From positions 5,440,001 to 5,504,000 of the forward strand of contig NC_037094.1 of assembly GCF_002994745.2 (NCBI RefSeq): 64,000 nucleotides of DNA, read 5' to 3'. The position numbers and the translations under genes are program-made. The stretch comes from Rosa chinensis (lineage: Eukaryota; Streptophyta; Magnoliopsida; Rosales; Rosaceae). The notes under the pieces were generated by a model. That model was not told the DNA's origin and searched no databases. It saw only the letters and a list, made by a program, of their open reading frames with translations. Shown here in pieces: positions 1 through 13,254 of the stretch (within the stretch, counting starts at the first letter, position 1; each line of letters opens with the position of its first letter).

Positions 1-95
1 TTGATAAAAAGAGTACAAAGAGTAGGAAGAAGGGGACGTATGGCCTAAACTTCTCCATATACAACAGCAAAAGAAAAGAATAAGATTGAAGTCTT

Positions 96-3042
96 CTAAA
101 CTCCTCCATATACAACAGCTGATAATGCCTCTGCTTTGCTCTGTTCTTTTGCAAGTTGATCCTACAAATAAAATGCAACCCCAATGATACACCTTATCAG
201 CAATATCAGCCTAAGAAATAACAAAGTGAAAAACTAATTGGATTATCATTTTCCTAGATAACTCCTTATGATTATTCTACAACAAGTCGTTATACTGCAC
301 TTGCTGTTTCTCTACCTCTTAACAACCCAACATCCATATAGAATAGAAAGTTCAAGAGAGCTCCATTGATGATCAAATGTGACACTAAACCAACTTACTA
401 ACCTTGATAGAGAGAACTTTAGGTGTATATTCCGCTAAACCAGTCTTGTTAGAGCCATTATGATGAGAGTCGAGCAACCCCCTGGCCTGGTCAGTTCTTA
501 ACTTATCTAAGATTCCTCGGAGCACTTCATTTTGCTTAAGATAGTCTTTCACCTGCAAGTTTACATTAGGGGCAATAAGCAAAACAAAATAGATGAGCAC
601 GTATATAAAACTGATTTCTACTCCCGGACCAGAAGACTCTGCATTTATCATTAATTATTCCACATCAACACGCTGTTTCATACTGCAAGCTCATATTAGA
701 TGGACTCACTACTATTCCAACAAAAGTGTCAGCTTAAACAATATCACCTATTTTCATACACAATTGACAATTTTTTCAACCTAGTTAATGGGAAACTAAA
801 CCACCAAATAATACTACAAAAAAATATAAGTAAAATAATTAATTGATAGATGCACAGATAGACAATAGAAGAGTTCCTTGAACATAAGCTATATTCTGTC
901 AATTCACATCAATTAAGCCACCAAAAGTACCAGATTCTCTGAGTGCAAAGCTATACTCATAGCCTCCTGAAGAGAACTAGATAAATTAGAGTTTTCCTCA
1001 AATAGCCTTTCTATCTCCAAAGATTGGGAATCAATCTGCCACCATTTACAAAAAGTGAGTTTGCTGTGAAACAGCATATATACAAAAAAAACAAAGAAAA
1101 ATGCCATTGGAGTCTATAGAAAAATAAATTGCTAGTAGAAAATAAATACCCAAAAAAAAAAATGCCAATAGAAAAATAAATTGCCAAGACTACCTCCATT
1201 AAAAGCTTTTGTCTACTGCTTTCCAATTTCTCAATCACTACAGCCATGCCATGCATCTTCTTCTCGAGTATCTCCTTGTCTTCCTAGCCATGAATGCATT
1301 AAGTAAATCATGTATCAAAACATAATTTTATAGGACCAACAAAACCGAGAGAAGGTACAGTTAATTAATCAGTCATACTATGTTCATAGAAAACATGCTT
1401 TTTATTATGGTCATAGCAAGTGGACTACCTTTGTGACCATGCTGAAAAACCCCCTCAAAAGTTCTGTGCATTAACCAATTCACATTTTGATCAATTGTGA
1501 CTGAGATTACACGCCACTGAGAATACCCCCTCAAAAGTATTCCATCCTATTTTTTCCTTCCCCCATTCTTAGATAAAGATAGTACAAAATTTCCTTAAAG
1601 ATGAACATCAGGCAAATAACTTACTATTGAAATTCCCTTGCTGGCCACTTTGTCTGACACTTCTGCAATAAAAGAACCAGGGGGTAACAACATAGAAACA
1701 ACAATCAGAAGCTCTACCGCTTTTGTAAAAGACTATTTTAGAAGAGGTTAATCATACTAAAAGGCCACACAACAAGATCGACAGAACCATAAAAGGGATC
1801 TAGGCTATTGTAACACAGCTAAAGGTGATGAATAATAATACTTCACAAAACTAAAAAGCCAGAAGAGGTGCAACTCCATGTACTCAACGGTCAAGGGATC
1901 TAAGTTCATAAAACTTATATTAGATAGAGAGGAAGGTATGAATGTATCACCAGATGTACAAACAAATTACAGCAATAAAAACAATAACAATGCCAGCTCT
2001 CTAAAATTCTACCCTCTCCCAAGATAAATGAAGTCGCCAATTTGTTCAACTTTTCTTGATCAAAAGTCTTTTAAGTATAACTATTTTAAGCATCTTTCAC
2101 ATATCAGAGGCTGGAAGCCCAGATTTAAAAGAGGCATCATGAAGGCCCTCTTTTCTGTACCTTTGTTATCTGAAGTAAAAGATTATCTGGAATTTTTTAT
2201 GGAGTTGTAATGATGTATTTTGGTAAGACTTAAAACGGATGAGCCTTATGTGTATCCTCTATTGCATCGTCATAATTACTAAATATATCTTCTCTATACC
2301 CATCCTTTTGTTTTGCAAAATGCAACCTAAAAAATCCCACAGACCCGGATGAAGTCTCTCTAAGGAAGAATACGATATTGCTGTGAGGTAAAGCAACTAA
2401 CCATTTTGTAAAAAGGCTACGAGCTTGAAAAGAAATGTCATAATACATGTATTTCGATGTTCAAATATGGAAAGCAGAAAGCAAAAGATTGAAAAGGTAT
2501 GATTTTTTCATCATTTGGGATCTTCCAATCGGTTTTGGTGAACATTTTCTGAAACTTTCTAAAACCAATCAAGGTAAATGCCCATAACAGAACAACGTTT
2601 TAGATCTAAACCTTAAGCCCCTCAATTAACCATATTGGGTAAAAGTTAACCAAACCCAGAAGACAAATCAGAAAATTTCATACAAATTTCAAACTAAAAG
2701 GCACCAAGAATAATCAGAATAGTTGATTTCTCAACATGGGTAAGCCTCAATTAATCATATCAGGGGAGAACTATCCACACCCAGAAACCAAATAAGAAAA
2801 TTTCTTGCAAAATTTAAACCAAAAAGCCACCAAGAACCATTAGAATCTACGATTTCTCAACATGGGTTATGCAATTACACAAACACAAAGTCTAAAGATT
2901 AAGCCTTTTCATCAAAATCACCCAGTTATGAACATTTCATTTCACAAATCAGATGAACAATCATCAAGAACAACAAAACCCCCAATCAGAATCAGAAAGC
3001 AATACCTCTGGCTTGTTGTTGATCAACGACTCTCGAAGCCAT
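96..3042 (-). CDS. Six-exon gene for a 161-residue coiled-coil protein, function unknown
   Basis: Coding exons read on the minus strand: 3006-3042, 1625-1662, 1194-1283, 931-1035, 403-552 and 96-161. All borders are GT-AG; the first intron is phase 1 after codon 12 and the later ones are phase 0, so the 486 coding bases join without a break to TAG at 96-98. The product starts [10 protein letters not shown] and ends VVYGGV. It is mostly charged heptad-like helix, for example [20 protein letters not shown] (about residues 32-51) and [19 protein letters not shown] (about 91-109), so an oligomeric coiled coil is likely. There is no signal peptide, membrane segment or enzyme motif. The start is the first ATG downstream of a good TATA box. 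I do not recognise the family by name. Splice borders are read by eye, but codon phase and coil continuity agree across all five junctions. Confidence 0.8.
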
Positions 3043-3150
3043 TCCTAAATCTTTGATTCAAAATCAATCTTTTCAATCTTTCTCTTTGTTAAGAACAAGA
3101 AGAAGAAGTGAGTCAGAGAATGAATAAGAATTTGGTGCTGAATGGCCCCC

Positions 3151-3158
3151 TTTATAAA
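3151..3158 (-). promoter_or_regulatory. TATA box of the coiled-coil gene
   Basis: TTTATAAA lies about 110 bases upstream of the ATG at 3042, which predicts a 5' UTR of roughly 75-85 bases. The upstream 3160-3570 segment is strongly purine-rich on the plus strand (pyrimidine-rich on the gene strand), common in plant proximal promoters. Confidence 0.5.
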
Positions 3159-3599
3159 GCTAGGAAGAGAGCAAAGCACATACTAAAGAGAGAGGGAGGA
3201 CAGAGAAAGTGGATCTGGAGGACTCTCTCCTCTGTCACCGATCTTCGACCACCGGCGTGGGCTCACCGTGGCCACCATATTCTTCGCCTTCCTCTGATGA
3301 GTCAACGCCAGGTTGCACCTTGGAGATGACCCACAAAGAGATCTCTGCGAATTCGTTTTTTGGGGCTTTGAGGTTTTGGTTCGATTAGGACGGGGGAGAG
3401 AGAGGGATAGGGTTTGGGGGAAGAGCCGGAGAAGGGTCGGGTTCTGGTCTGAGGCGGAGAAGGAAGAAGAGGACGGTTCGGTTCGGAGATGGAGGAGGAG
3501 GTTGGGTGCTGAACAGAAAGGAAAGTGGGACGAGAGGGATAGGGCTTCGGGGAAGGGCGAGAGAGAGTGAATGAATTAAAGTGCGAAAAAAAAATTCCC

Positions 3600-4290
3600 G
3601 CATGTACCAAAGTTTTTAACTTAGTCTTTCCGCGTTTTCAAAAATTTTGGAATCAAAATATAGACATTAGTCAACAGTAAAAAATGATGTCAATTATATG
3701 CATACAAATCAGAATTTGAGAAATCGATGTTAATGACATTTTTTTATATCATGGGAATTCCTCACCGATGTAATTGTCGTGATGTCTAAGAGCAAAATTC
3801 TAGTAGTGTTAGCACATTTTCCTACTTCGGCTAGGAGAAACCGAACTAAACAAGGAAGGAGGGGCGGCAGACTAACCAAAAGAAATCCAAATAAGCTACA
3901 GCTTTCCAGATTCATTCTAGACATGCCAAAGATCATTTCTTATGAATAGTGCAAGAGCTAGTTTGGAGTGGAAGACCTTCAAACAATCAGTCCAATTTTC
4001 TAAAAGACAAAACTGGAAAACCAGACCTATAAGGAGTTCAGCAGCGTTTCCGGCCTAACCACATGGAAGTAAGCTCTGAGATTTTACCAAAATGATCTAC
4101 ACTCATGATGGATCATTTGATATGAAGAAGTCGAAGGCCCATTCTGAATTATTTGTAGAGATATAATTGAATAAATAAAGAAGCAGAAAGTGACTCAAAA
4201 CCACTCCAAAACCCACCATAATTCCATTTAGTGCTCTACTATCTCCATTTAGTGCTCCATTGTGATTTGTTTAAGGCCAACCACTATAGC
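3600..4290. other. Intergenic spacer
   Basis: No gene-like frame. A small perfect hairpin (TCCTA-cttcggc-TAGGA) lies near 3820-3837. Otherwise nothing recognised. Confidence 0.4.
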
Positions 4291-6140
4291 TTGGTAGCCT
4301 ATATATAGAGGCTACAACAAGTAACAACACAATTCATCAACAACAATCTCTACGATTATCCAAGCCTCTCCAGAGCAACCCCTCTCCTTCTCTTACCGGT
4401 GACCACACTCCAGTCCCAGAATCCTCAGGAGCTGACTGTCAGTGCCACCAAACCCTCTGTCAATGTGCTTCGGTCTTAATCTCCTCAGAAGCCAACTGTA
4501 GTACCGCGACCACAACGGCTACAGAACCAGCCAAGCAAGGGTAACGCCCTCACAAACTAGCCAAGCTAAAGTCACGCTTTAGCAAGTTCTCCTCACTTCC
4601 CAGTGGTTTTCGCTCTGCTCGATCTACGATGTCGAGTTTCAATTGTGATTTTGAAGAAGCTCAGCAAAAGTCCTCACCACGAGGCACAAAGAATCTCACG
4701 ACGAGATTGGTGCTCTCCTCATCCACAATGGCTTGAAAGAAGTCAGGTTAAGGGACACCCCGATGACCTCACTCCAACGGTGCTGGCACGCCCATTCAAA
4801 GAAAAGAGACTGTTGACCAGCTCAAGAAAAACTGGAGCCAAACAGAAATTAACCATTCAATAATCATTATACAATAAGGAATTCCCGAATCCATAATTAA
4901 GTATAAATACAAGGGTTCTACAAATTACAAAGCCTCCTCTGGAGCAAACCCTCAACTTACGTTGAACCCACAGATAATCAAGGAACGCCTTTACGCTGAG
5001 AAGCTAAGGATTGCCTTAGCAACCTTTGTGCTTTCTCCATCTTCCCAATGATTGCTCTGCTAAACCTACAACGTTGAGTATCAATTATTTATGTGACACA
5101 AGAAATCACACCAAAATGCCTTATATAGTTAAGGCTAAAGAAGAACCTTGTGATGAGGTTGGTGCTATCCTCGTCCACAAGCTTGAGCAAGAAGTCAAGT
5201 CATGGACATCCCGGACGATCACACCCCACGGTATTAGCTTACTGTTTGAGCCCAAAAGTATTTTTGGTAGGATCCTTTGGTGGGTCTAAGCCAATGGGCC
5301 GATACCTGCGGACAAAAAATAAAGCTACTCGGGTTTGGGGTATAGCTTCGCCCATTCCGTGACTCATAAGGAAACAAAACCTTCTTGAGATTGAGTAGTA
5401 GAGATCGAATAGGAAGCTTCAATTAATAATCCTTCTAAGGCAAGGAGCAGTCGAAACCCTATGGTATAAATACAGGGTTAGGCGGCGAAATCAAGGACCT
5501 CTTTTGAATCAACTAATCCCAGCGATTACAAAGCCTCCCCGGAGCAAACCTTCAACCTCGTTGAAACCCAGTGACCGCCCGCCAGTCCTAGTCTCCTCGC
5601 GAGCTGACTGTCAGCATCAACAGATCAACCTGGCGACCGTGCTTCCAGTCCTAGTCTCCTCGCGAGCCGATTGTCAGTGCTACCGCCACCGATACAACTA
5701 GCGAAACAATGGTAACGCCCTCGCAACCCTGCGAAGCTAAAGATACGCTTTAGCAAACCCCGTGCTTTCTCAAGACTTCCCAGTGATTGCTTTGCTCAAC
5801 CTACAACGTTGAGTATCGATTTTGGTGACCGAAGAGATCACACCAAAAGTCCTTTTTCGAAAGGCAAGAGAAGAACCCTATGACGGGGTTGGTGCTCTCC
5901 TCGTCCACAGCGCTTGAAGAAGAAGTCAGGTCAAGGGACTACCCCGACGACTGCACCCCACGGTGCTGGCACGCCTGCTCAATCACTCGCTCAAAAGAGA
6001 CAGTTTGCACACCAACTGGTTTTGGAGCCAAACACTTACTGCGCACATAGCAAAAGAGACTGTTTGCTAGCCTTCTTGATCGAGCCAAACAGGGGCAGTA
6101 AAGGGAAAGCCGAAGAAAGAGACAAGAAGCCCAAGATGTA
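4290..6140 (+). repeat. Three diverged copies of one LTR-like module in a row
   Basis: Segments about 4290-4860, 4890-5290 and 5460-6060 share the same order of blocks: a TATA box (near 4298, 4905 and 5465), 'agcctc..cggagcaaacc', a CAG..GCTGACTGTCAG block (first and third copies), 'gctaaag..acgctttagcaa', 'cttcccagtg.ttgct', 'acgttgagtatc', 'gaggttggtgct.tcctcgtccaca' and 'gaagtcaggtcaaggga'. This reads like the R-U5 half of plant retrotransposon LTRs. I see no gag or pol frame between the copies and no target duplication, so they are old, possibly nested LTR fragments; the family (Ty3/gypsy or a TRIM) is not decided. Confidence 0.5.
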
Positions 6141-7400
6141 GGATGGAACCTAGAGAAAATTGCCCAGAATGAGCGGAGAAGAAAACTATCAAAGCGGCAG
6201 AGAGAAAACCCAATGCAAGGATGAAGGCTATTTTTTTTTTTTTTGTGGCAAATAAGGATGATGAAAGCTAATTCTTTACTTTAGTTGCCCTTTTAAGCTA
6301 ATTTTGAGTTATACATTTGAATTTAAAATCAATTGACAAAGATTACGATAACCATTATTTAATGAGCTCTAATACAACTACAATACTCCTCATTTTCTCG
6401 ATCTCACTTATGTAAACCAACTTCATCTCCTATATCTTGACTGTTAGACTTGTATCTTAATAATCTACCGTTGTATAAGAATGTTTTATCATATTGAATC
6501 CGGTCGCCGTTTAACAACTTAGGGGACAATTTATAATTTGAAAACTAGACGTTCTTGTAGGTTTTCACTTTTTTGTATGAAAAGATGAGATAAAAGGAGT
6601 AAACCTACTTGCTACTCCACGTGATGATTAGAGAAAGAAGAGACAAAAGGAGGAAGACAAAGCCAAAACCTAATACAAAATAGAGCGTAAAGATAAAGAA
6701 AACTGGGAAAAAAGAATAAGTGGAGGAGCGCTCATCACATTAAAGTGATACTATAATTTACCACTATATTCACCATTATAATACATCTAAGAAAAAACGA
6801 GGGTGCATATGTTCGACAAATACAAGGTAATCAATTCATCCACTCAACCTTACTACTCTAAATGAACGAGAAGAACCCATTAGACTAAAATTGAAAGTTC
6901 TTACGAGTTCATTGTCCTCTATGTTTTTTTTTTCTTTTTTTTTTTCTCATTTTCTTTAACATGATTGTCCTCTGTGTTTTTATCTGAAAACGTTATTGAC
7001 CTTTGATTTTCAGTTGATCTCGACCACCCATATGGAGCGTATCTTTGTCTTTAGAAAATTAATCCATGAAAACGACGGAAATTCATTATCATACGATTCA
7101 TATCTATACACCTGTTAGCCCATAGTTTTGGTGAGATTGTACCAAAACAAAAGTAATTTTGATTAAATATTTTCAATGCTCAAGGTAAAGTAAAAAAATT
7201 AACCAACCATTACCCAACAAAATTACTCTTCGCGGAAACAAAATGCCAAAATCAAACTCGTTCCGTTCAAATTTCATCTTTCCTTTTCATTTCCTTAATT
7301 TCTTTCTTTTCTGAGTTTACTTACAACCTCTCTGATATCAACAGCTACAGCTCTCTACCTATCGAAACCGTTCCCGGGTCACAAACAAAACCAACCCCGG
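6141..7400. other. Intergenic spacer
   Basis: AT-rich with T-runs near 6232-6244 and 6926-6945. It is the 3' flank of the gene at 7421-8128. No coding signal seen. Confidence 0.4.
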
Positions 7401-7420
7401 AAAACCCGTTCCAAACGTTT

Positions 7421-8128
7421 CTATAGAGCAGGAAGCGACTCCGTCCGCCACGACACCTCCGTAGCGCCGCCGTCCGAGTAGTCAAACAAGCCACCCAACG
7501 CCACGTACTCTCCGCCGCCATTACTGTCCGAGTACCCACCGATTCCGAAATCGAACGCGTCGTAACTCGGAATCATGTCGTTCTCGAACCCAAGCATTCC
7601 GTCCAATGCGGCCGCCGGAGGACTCAGCGTGAAATCCGCCGCCTCCATTTTCTTCTCCTCCCTCGCAGCTCCATTGTTCGTCGGCGGGAGACCAAGCTCG
7701 TCGTCCGAAGCCTCCAGTAAGTAACCGAGCTCCGGCTGCGACGACGGGGAAGACTCTCCCGAGCCCGACGTCGTTTCAACCGGAGGAGCAAATGCCGGTG
7801 CTGCCGGAACTTGTATCTCCTCCTCGAAGCTTTTAATGACCGAGTCCAGCCCCTGAATTGCCGGGTCAGGGTCCGTCACGGCCTCCGAGTCGTCCAGTAT
7901 GTTCAACAGGTCTTCCTGAATCATCTTTGCCTCGGCCGAGTCCATGTCGAACTCGTCCGAGTTGACTCGGACGTTGGAGTCGCCCGAGCTTGCATCCGAG
8001 TTAATTGAGCTGCTGGAATCAACTCGGATAAGTTTCGACTCGGGACGAAACTCTGCAGCCTCGTTCCGTCCCGAGTCGGCCGAGTCATCATCTCGGGGTC
8101 TCTTCCCATTAGGGTTACTGTTATCCAT
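7421..8128 (-). CDS. Acidic, intrinsically disordered 235-residue plant protein
   Basis: A single uninterrupted frame from ATG (8126-8128) to TAG (7421-7423). The frame is open a few codons further upstream but has no earlier ATG. The product begins MDNSNPNGKRPRDDD, where KRPR may be a short nuclear localisation signal. It is rich in Ser, Asp, Glu and Gly, with two likely short helices: DMDSAEAKMIQEDLLNILDD (about residues 61-80) and LDSVIKSFEEEI (about 94-105). The C-terminal third is Gly/Ser/Asp-rich and ends WRTESLPAL. The composition resembles plant nuclear regulators with acidic activation-type regions; that is an inference. No enzymatic domain or membrane segment is visible. GC content is clearly above the AT-rich flanks, as in a real expressed gene. 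I could not name the family with confidence. Confidence 0.8.
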   Translation of the reverse strand: MDNSNPNGKRPRDDDSADSGRNEAAEFRPESKLIRVDSSSSINSDASSGDSNVRVNSDEFDMDSAEAKMIQEDLLNILDDSEAVTDPDPAIQGLDSVIKSFEEEIQVPAAPAFAPPVETTSGSGESSPSSQPELGYLLEASDDELGLPPTNNGAAREEKKMEAADFTLSPPAAALDGMLGFENDMIPSYDAFDFGIGGYSDSNGGGEYVALGGLFDYSDGGATEVSWRTESLPAL

Positions 8129-8251
8129 ACGGGGAGACAACAAAACCCAAATCTAGAGTTTATGTTTCTTAGAGCGAGCGAGAGAATCTGAGTTCTCAAA
8201 AGCAATTGGTGAGGGCAAAGTATGGTAAGTGAGGTGGTGGAGAAGGCTAGG

Positions 8252-8263
8252 TATATATATATA
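8252..8263 (-). promoter_or_regulatory. TATA box of the acidic-protein gene
   Basis: TATATATATATA sits 124-135 bases upstream of the ATG at 8128, predicting a start of transcription near 8225. A second TATATATA (about 8484-8492) lies further upstream. Confidence 0.5.
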
Positions 8264-8499
8264 GTGGGCAAGATGCAATAATATTAGTTATTACTTTCTT
8301 GAGGGAGAAGAGAAAAATAGTTGTTTGAAAAAGATGGGTGGTGGGTGATGGAGAAGAGGAGGTTGGGAAAGAAATTAGTAAAATTTGGAGGGACCAAAAA
8401 AGAAACCGAACAGAAATGGGTTAGGGTTTTAGCTTTTAGGGTTTGTTGCAGATAAGTGAGAGTTGAAGAAATGGAGGAGGGGTTTATATATAATGGAAA

Positions 8500-11135
8500 A
8501 GATAACGATAGGCGCGGACACTACGTAGGATAGAAACCCCTCACGGAAGTCTCGCGTTCTTTTTTTTTTAAGGAATATTTAAAATCTGTCAATTAACTAA
8601 ATTTAATACTGGACTTTGAGGTCCGTTGGGACCCGACCGGGTTGGGCGATAAATCATGTGGTTGGTTTTGGTTTTGCTACTTTTTTTCTTCTTCTTTTTT
8701 TTCTTTTTTTTTTAAAAGAATTTAGACCATTTCTCAATTTATACGTTTCATTCTTGCACATGGTTATACTAATATTTTCTGTATCTTTCTAATTTTATCG
8801 AATATTCCGGAAGGAGTTTTCCTAATTTTCTCTTTTGAGTATGTTTTGTTGTTTTTTTCTTATTCTTGAGCTCTTGACGATTTCGTGTGATGCTTAATAT
8901 AGCAAAAGCTTAACCCAATCAACTAAATCGAGCAGTGCTTTACTTGATCAACTTCTTTTTTTGGAAGTCCAAATTAGAGAAGATGGTCAAGTTGTAGAGG
9001 CTGTCAATGTTCAATTTTGGAGCATTTTAATTAGTTGTTCTTAACGTTAACACCAATGGTTCTTAGATTGTTGTTGACTAGAGTCATAGACAAGGTTAGA
9101 TCCACCTGGGAGACTGAAATTTACTTTAGGAGTAATTTGATTGAAGGTGCATGCCACTATATTAAAAAAATTATAAATTTATTGTTTATTTATCAGTGTT
9201 GAATTAAGACGTAAGAATAAGTTGCACATGTTTAAAGTTAAAAAAAAAAGTATATTTAAAAAAAAAAAGTTACTTATTGAAACATAAAATGAGTTTGGAT
9301 GTGATCCATGAACAAACTACATTAAATAGGCATGATTTTCATTTTAAATGACCAAATTTGTTCTTAATTTGTATCGTAAATGATTCGAGAATCTACCCGA
9401 TAGAATGCTCACAACTCATATATATATTTTTATGAATCACAATTTTCACAAATCGCACACTCGCACACTCGCACCTTAATTATATAGTTGTCCGTACTCA
9501 TACATCGAGTGGCTCCAGTTGATTAAGTTTTGCATAATTATGTGTAGATACGCTCTCACTTAAGAACAGTTTTTAAGGAATTTGGAGTGAATCTGGTAAA
9601 AAATAAATATGTAGTTTTAAGTTTTTACAATCTTAATTTTTTCTTTCTAAATTTAATAGCTCGACTGAGTTTACTTACTTAACTATCGCGATATGTAGTT
9701 GAGATGCATTTGTCCATCACAATCACTTGAAAATTTCTCTTAAATAAGCAAATTTGTACTTGTTATTTACCATAATATATGATGAAATCTTTTTGGTCTG
9801 AACTAAGGTCTTATGTAATCAATAATTCAATTCAAATCCGAATTCCCCTTTCTTTCTTTTTTTGAACTTTTGAAATTATTATATGATGAAATTATTTTTA
9901 TTTTAATAATAGAGCACCACCCACAATTTTTTTTTTAAATACGACTAGTCCGCATACAGTCCGTAACTTTACGGTCCGCAGTAGAGATGGACCCATATCG
10001 GAAAACTCATCGCTTGTCCCTCCATTTAAGTTATAATAAAGTGGATCAAATCATAATCATGTGTGCGATCGAAAACCACTGATAGCGTCAGACAAACCCT
10101 AACAGCCAGATCCCTAATTAATCACGATCATTATCATTTTAAGACACAGCTGGTTGTATCCCTTCAGCCATAAGCTAAACACCGCAATCGTGTTCATTCA
10201 GAATACGTGTCAACCTCTTCAAACCTGGGCCCACTTGGATTTTCTGTACGAGCGCCCACCTGATCCCCAACACCACCCTAACGTCTCCCACCTGTTTTCC
10301 TACTCTACTCATTAAAAAAATCCCCAAAAAAATCAAAACATTAGGTGACGCAACTAATTATATTAATAAAAAAGTTAAATTGGTGGGCCGTCGATTAATC
10401 TGAGACCACGTGTGTACGTGTCGAAACGCCACCCGATCACTTGTCAAGCCGAAACTCGAAGCCGACTCACACACCCACCCATACCGGCGCCGACAACATT
10501 AAAAAGTAAACAGCGGCTATTCTCACGGCTCCCGAGAGAGGGCTGCGGCTTCGGGGCATGCACGTCGCCACCTCACCCAGATCCAGCCACGCGGTTCGAC
10601 TCGCTTCAATCACCGCCCTGTGGTTATTACTAAAATGAATGTCACGGGGGGAAAGCGACACGTCGTCTTTTGTCGTGGTGCGGTGGCGTGTGCCGCGCGC
10701 CAGGATAAATATATGAGGCGGTTGAATAGATCTGGCCACTGGGTTTTTCTATTTTTTTAAATTTTATGTATTTGTTTTTCCTGGTTTTCCTTGTCATGGA
10801 TGAGGGCACACACCAATTAAATCAAAAGATGGAATTGGAAACTGGACCAGTCTTTTCTGTGGTATGCTGCATCTGTCGACCTGAATAAGTAGGAGTATAT
10901 GACCAGCAATATGTTTCAATAATAGACCAGAATTTTCTTTGCAATGACATTGTGTTATCTTGGAAATTTGATGGGAAGATTTACTGATTAAGTACAGATA
11001 GTGACATATTTTTTTTTGTTTGTGAAATTGGTACTAACAAATTAAGACGTGGAGGAAAGAAAGTTCTACATAAGGAAATAACATATTAATATACAATCTT
11101 ACTCACTTAAGAAAACGTTTTTTTATCAAAAAAAA
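8500..11135. other. Long intergenic region
   Basis: Mostly AT-rich without coding signal. The exception is 10200-10740, which is GC-rich, carries several ACGT-core motifs (see findings) and ends in a TATA-like ataaatata near 10704. No convincing open frame follows it. Confidence 0.4.
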
Positions 11136-11976
11136 AAAAAGTTTTAAATACACACCCCTAATTACTTAATACACCTACCATTTAATTACTCATTCTAATA
11201 TTTTACTAAATACACAACCTAAATTACCTAAAATATCCTTAACCTAAAAAGCCATGAAATACAGTATTATTTAACTATATTAAGGCTACTATTTAATTTG
11301 ATTAGTATATATTAACATATTAGTATTTTATAATTGACCATATTAATTACTTGTGTTAGTTGTTGAGAATCTCATAATGAATTATTATTGTTCCCTTCAA
11401 ATAGATGCTTAGAAATAGGTTTTAAATTATTTAAGTTCTCATCCACCAAACATCATATTGATCAAGTATAAAATTTTGAGTCGAACATTCAACCAAGACT
11501 GTATCAGTAGTTTCTCCACAATGGCAGAACTACGAAATTGTCATTGGATGATCAAACAAATTAACAATTACAAAGTTTTATACCTATGATTTTTTATATT
11601 AGAGAATAAATCATAACTTTTAGAAAAAAAAAACCTAAAAGTGGGAGTAAAGCGATTTGTTTTAAAAACATTTAATACCATTGATTTTGAAATTCTAAAT
11701 GATATGGTTTCTCACCCATTTAATTACAATTTATTTAAGGAAAATTTAAATTAGATGGTTTCTAACTTTATTCTTGTTTTAAATGAGGATGCATGTATAG
11801 AAATTTATTGTGTTTATAATTATAGAATCATATAAGGAAGATATGATTATTATTATTTTTCTTCTAATATATAGATGTCTATTTTGGTCATTTAATCTAC
11901 CTATAAAATCTGATTTGAAATATAAAATAATAGGGATGTGTATTAAGTAGTTTGGGGTGTGTATTTAAAATTTCTC
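11136..11976. mobile_element. Non-autonomous TIR element, relative of the one at 26310-27380
   Basis: The left end (gttttaaatacacacccctaa..) and right end (..ttggggtgtgtatttaaaattt) are inverted repeats of each other over about 35 bases. The interior aligns along its whole length, in the same orientation, with 26310-27380 (for example 'taattgaccatatt', 'gatcaagtataaaattttgag', 'aatagggatgtgtattaagta'). It lacks the internal 180-base duplication of that copy. The left terminus has decayed into an A-run, so no target duplication is readable. No open frame; the Mutator-like class is inferred from the better copy. Confidence 0.7.
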
Positions 11977-13250
11977 TTTTAAAAATTGTGAAAGACAGAT
12001 GGATCTCAGTTATATGTATTAAATTTAAATGTTGAAATTATAAAAACTTAAAATCGTGTATATTCTCAATCGTGAGGTGCATTTGTGTCTTACAGTCCCT
12101 AAAAATTGTAACTTAACCGAGTAGTTCTGTATACTTTTATTAATAACAAAATATTGTGAGATAAATCTCATATCGTTTAACATCACTATCTTGTGAATTA
12201 TTTTGTGATATTATCAAGTTGACGATAGAATTATGTTGCTTCTCCTAAAAGAAAAAGGAGGATCGTCAAATGGGTTTTAATCTAATCAAGCACCTAGTTG
12301 TTGACCGACTTAAAGCCCAAACATCTGTTGCATGGTCCTAGAGCTCAGTCACATTGTACTGTACTACAACTCCTACCACCACTAGCAAGGTCACATGCCC
12401 CAACTTTATCGCTAACTGAAAGTCTATGATGATCCATTTGGTTCTGCTCCTCAAGGAAGGACCACATGTACTTGTTGGATAGCTTCTTGTGAAATATCTC
12501 AATTGTCAACCAAGCCCTTATTATGCACCAGCCACCACCCAACCCACATCTACATTTCCTTGCCCCTACATTGTCATGGGAAAATCTACTAGTCAAATCA
12601 TCATATCAAAGTCACATGCTATCGAGGGCCTCGGTGTTGCCACGTCGAGTTAATCCTGGCCACCTGATTATTAGAAGATGTGGAATGGTTAATGCAATTG
12701 CGAGTCAAAATCTATCGTTTGCTGTCATAGGAGTGGAATCCATGTTTTGGTTTGTACCTCTTTTGCTAAGTGGGTTGCTTGTCTTTGCTACGTACCCACT
12801 TGGGCATTTGGAATCAATATGTACTACAAAGGTGGATAACTATATACCAAAATATAATTTTAATTCGTAATGGGTGTATATCTAATCAATAAATTATCAA
12901 GAAAATTAAACTGAATTATCCTTGAATTTTGATATGATTATAAAACAAATTTAGTTATATTGTTGTTCAGTATTGGATTTAAATTTAAAAGCCATCGAAT
13001 ATAATTTTCTTGGTCAGTTTTTATAACTAACATCTCTGGTGTTGATTCATATCCAATATGAAGAACATGCGTCACGTTTACAATTGTTCAATATCTTTGA
13101 ACTTTGCTTTTTCATAGCAGCTTTATCTTTAAACTTACTTTTTTTCTAAGACATCTATTATCTAGAATTTCAAATGACCGCTCAGAATGCATCAATATAG
13201 GAAAACTGAAAATGACATCCTTTACTTAAAGCAATCTACATAATCAACGT
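11977..13250. other. Intergenic spacer
   Basis: AT-rich. Frames at 12345-12870 show no domain, no conserved-looking composition and no splice logic. Nothing recognised. Confidence 0.35.
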
Positions 13251-13254
13251 AAGA

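Noticed and set aside
3302..3610. Overlapping open frames on both strands
   Set aside because: Purine/pyrimidine-skewed promoter DNA gives open frames in several phases; composition is Arg/Glu/Gly or Ser/Pro only.
10412..10739. Open frames on both strands in the GC-rich island
   Set aside because: No domain, and no agreement with codon-like composition; GC content alone explains them.
12345..12870. Pair of open frames, one with hydrophobic stretches
   Set aside because: No homology recognised, no splice context, overlapping opposite frames in a repeat-rich spacer.
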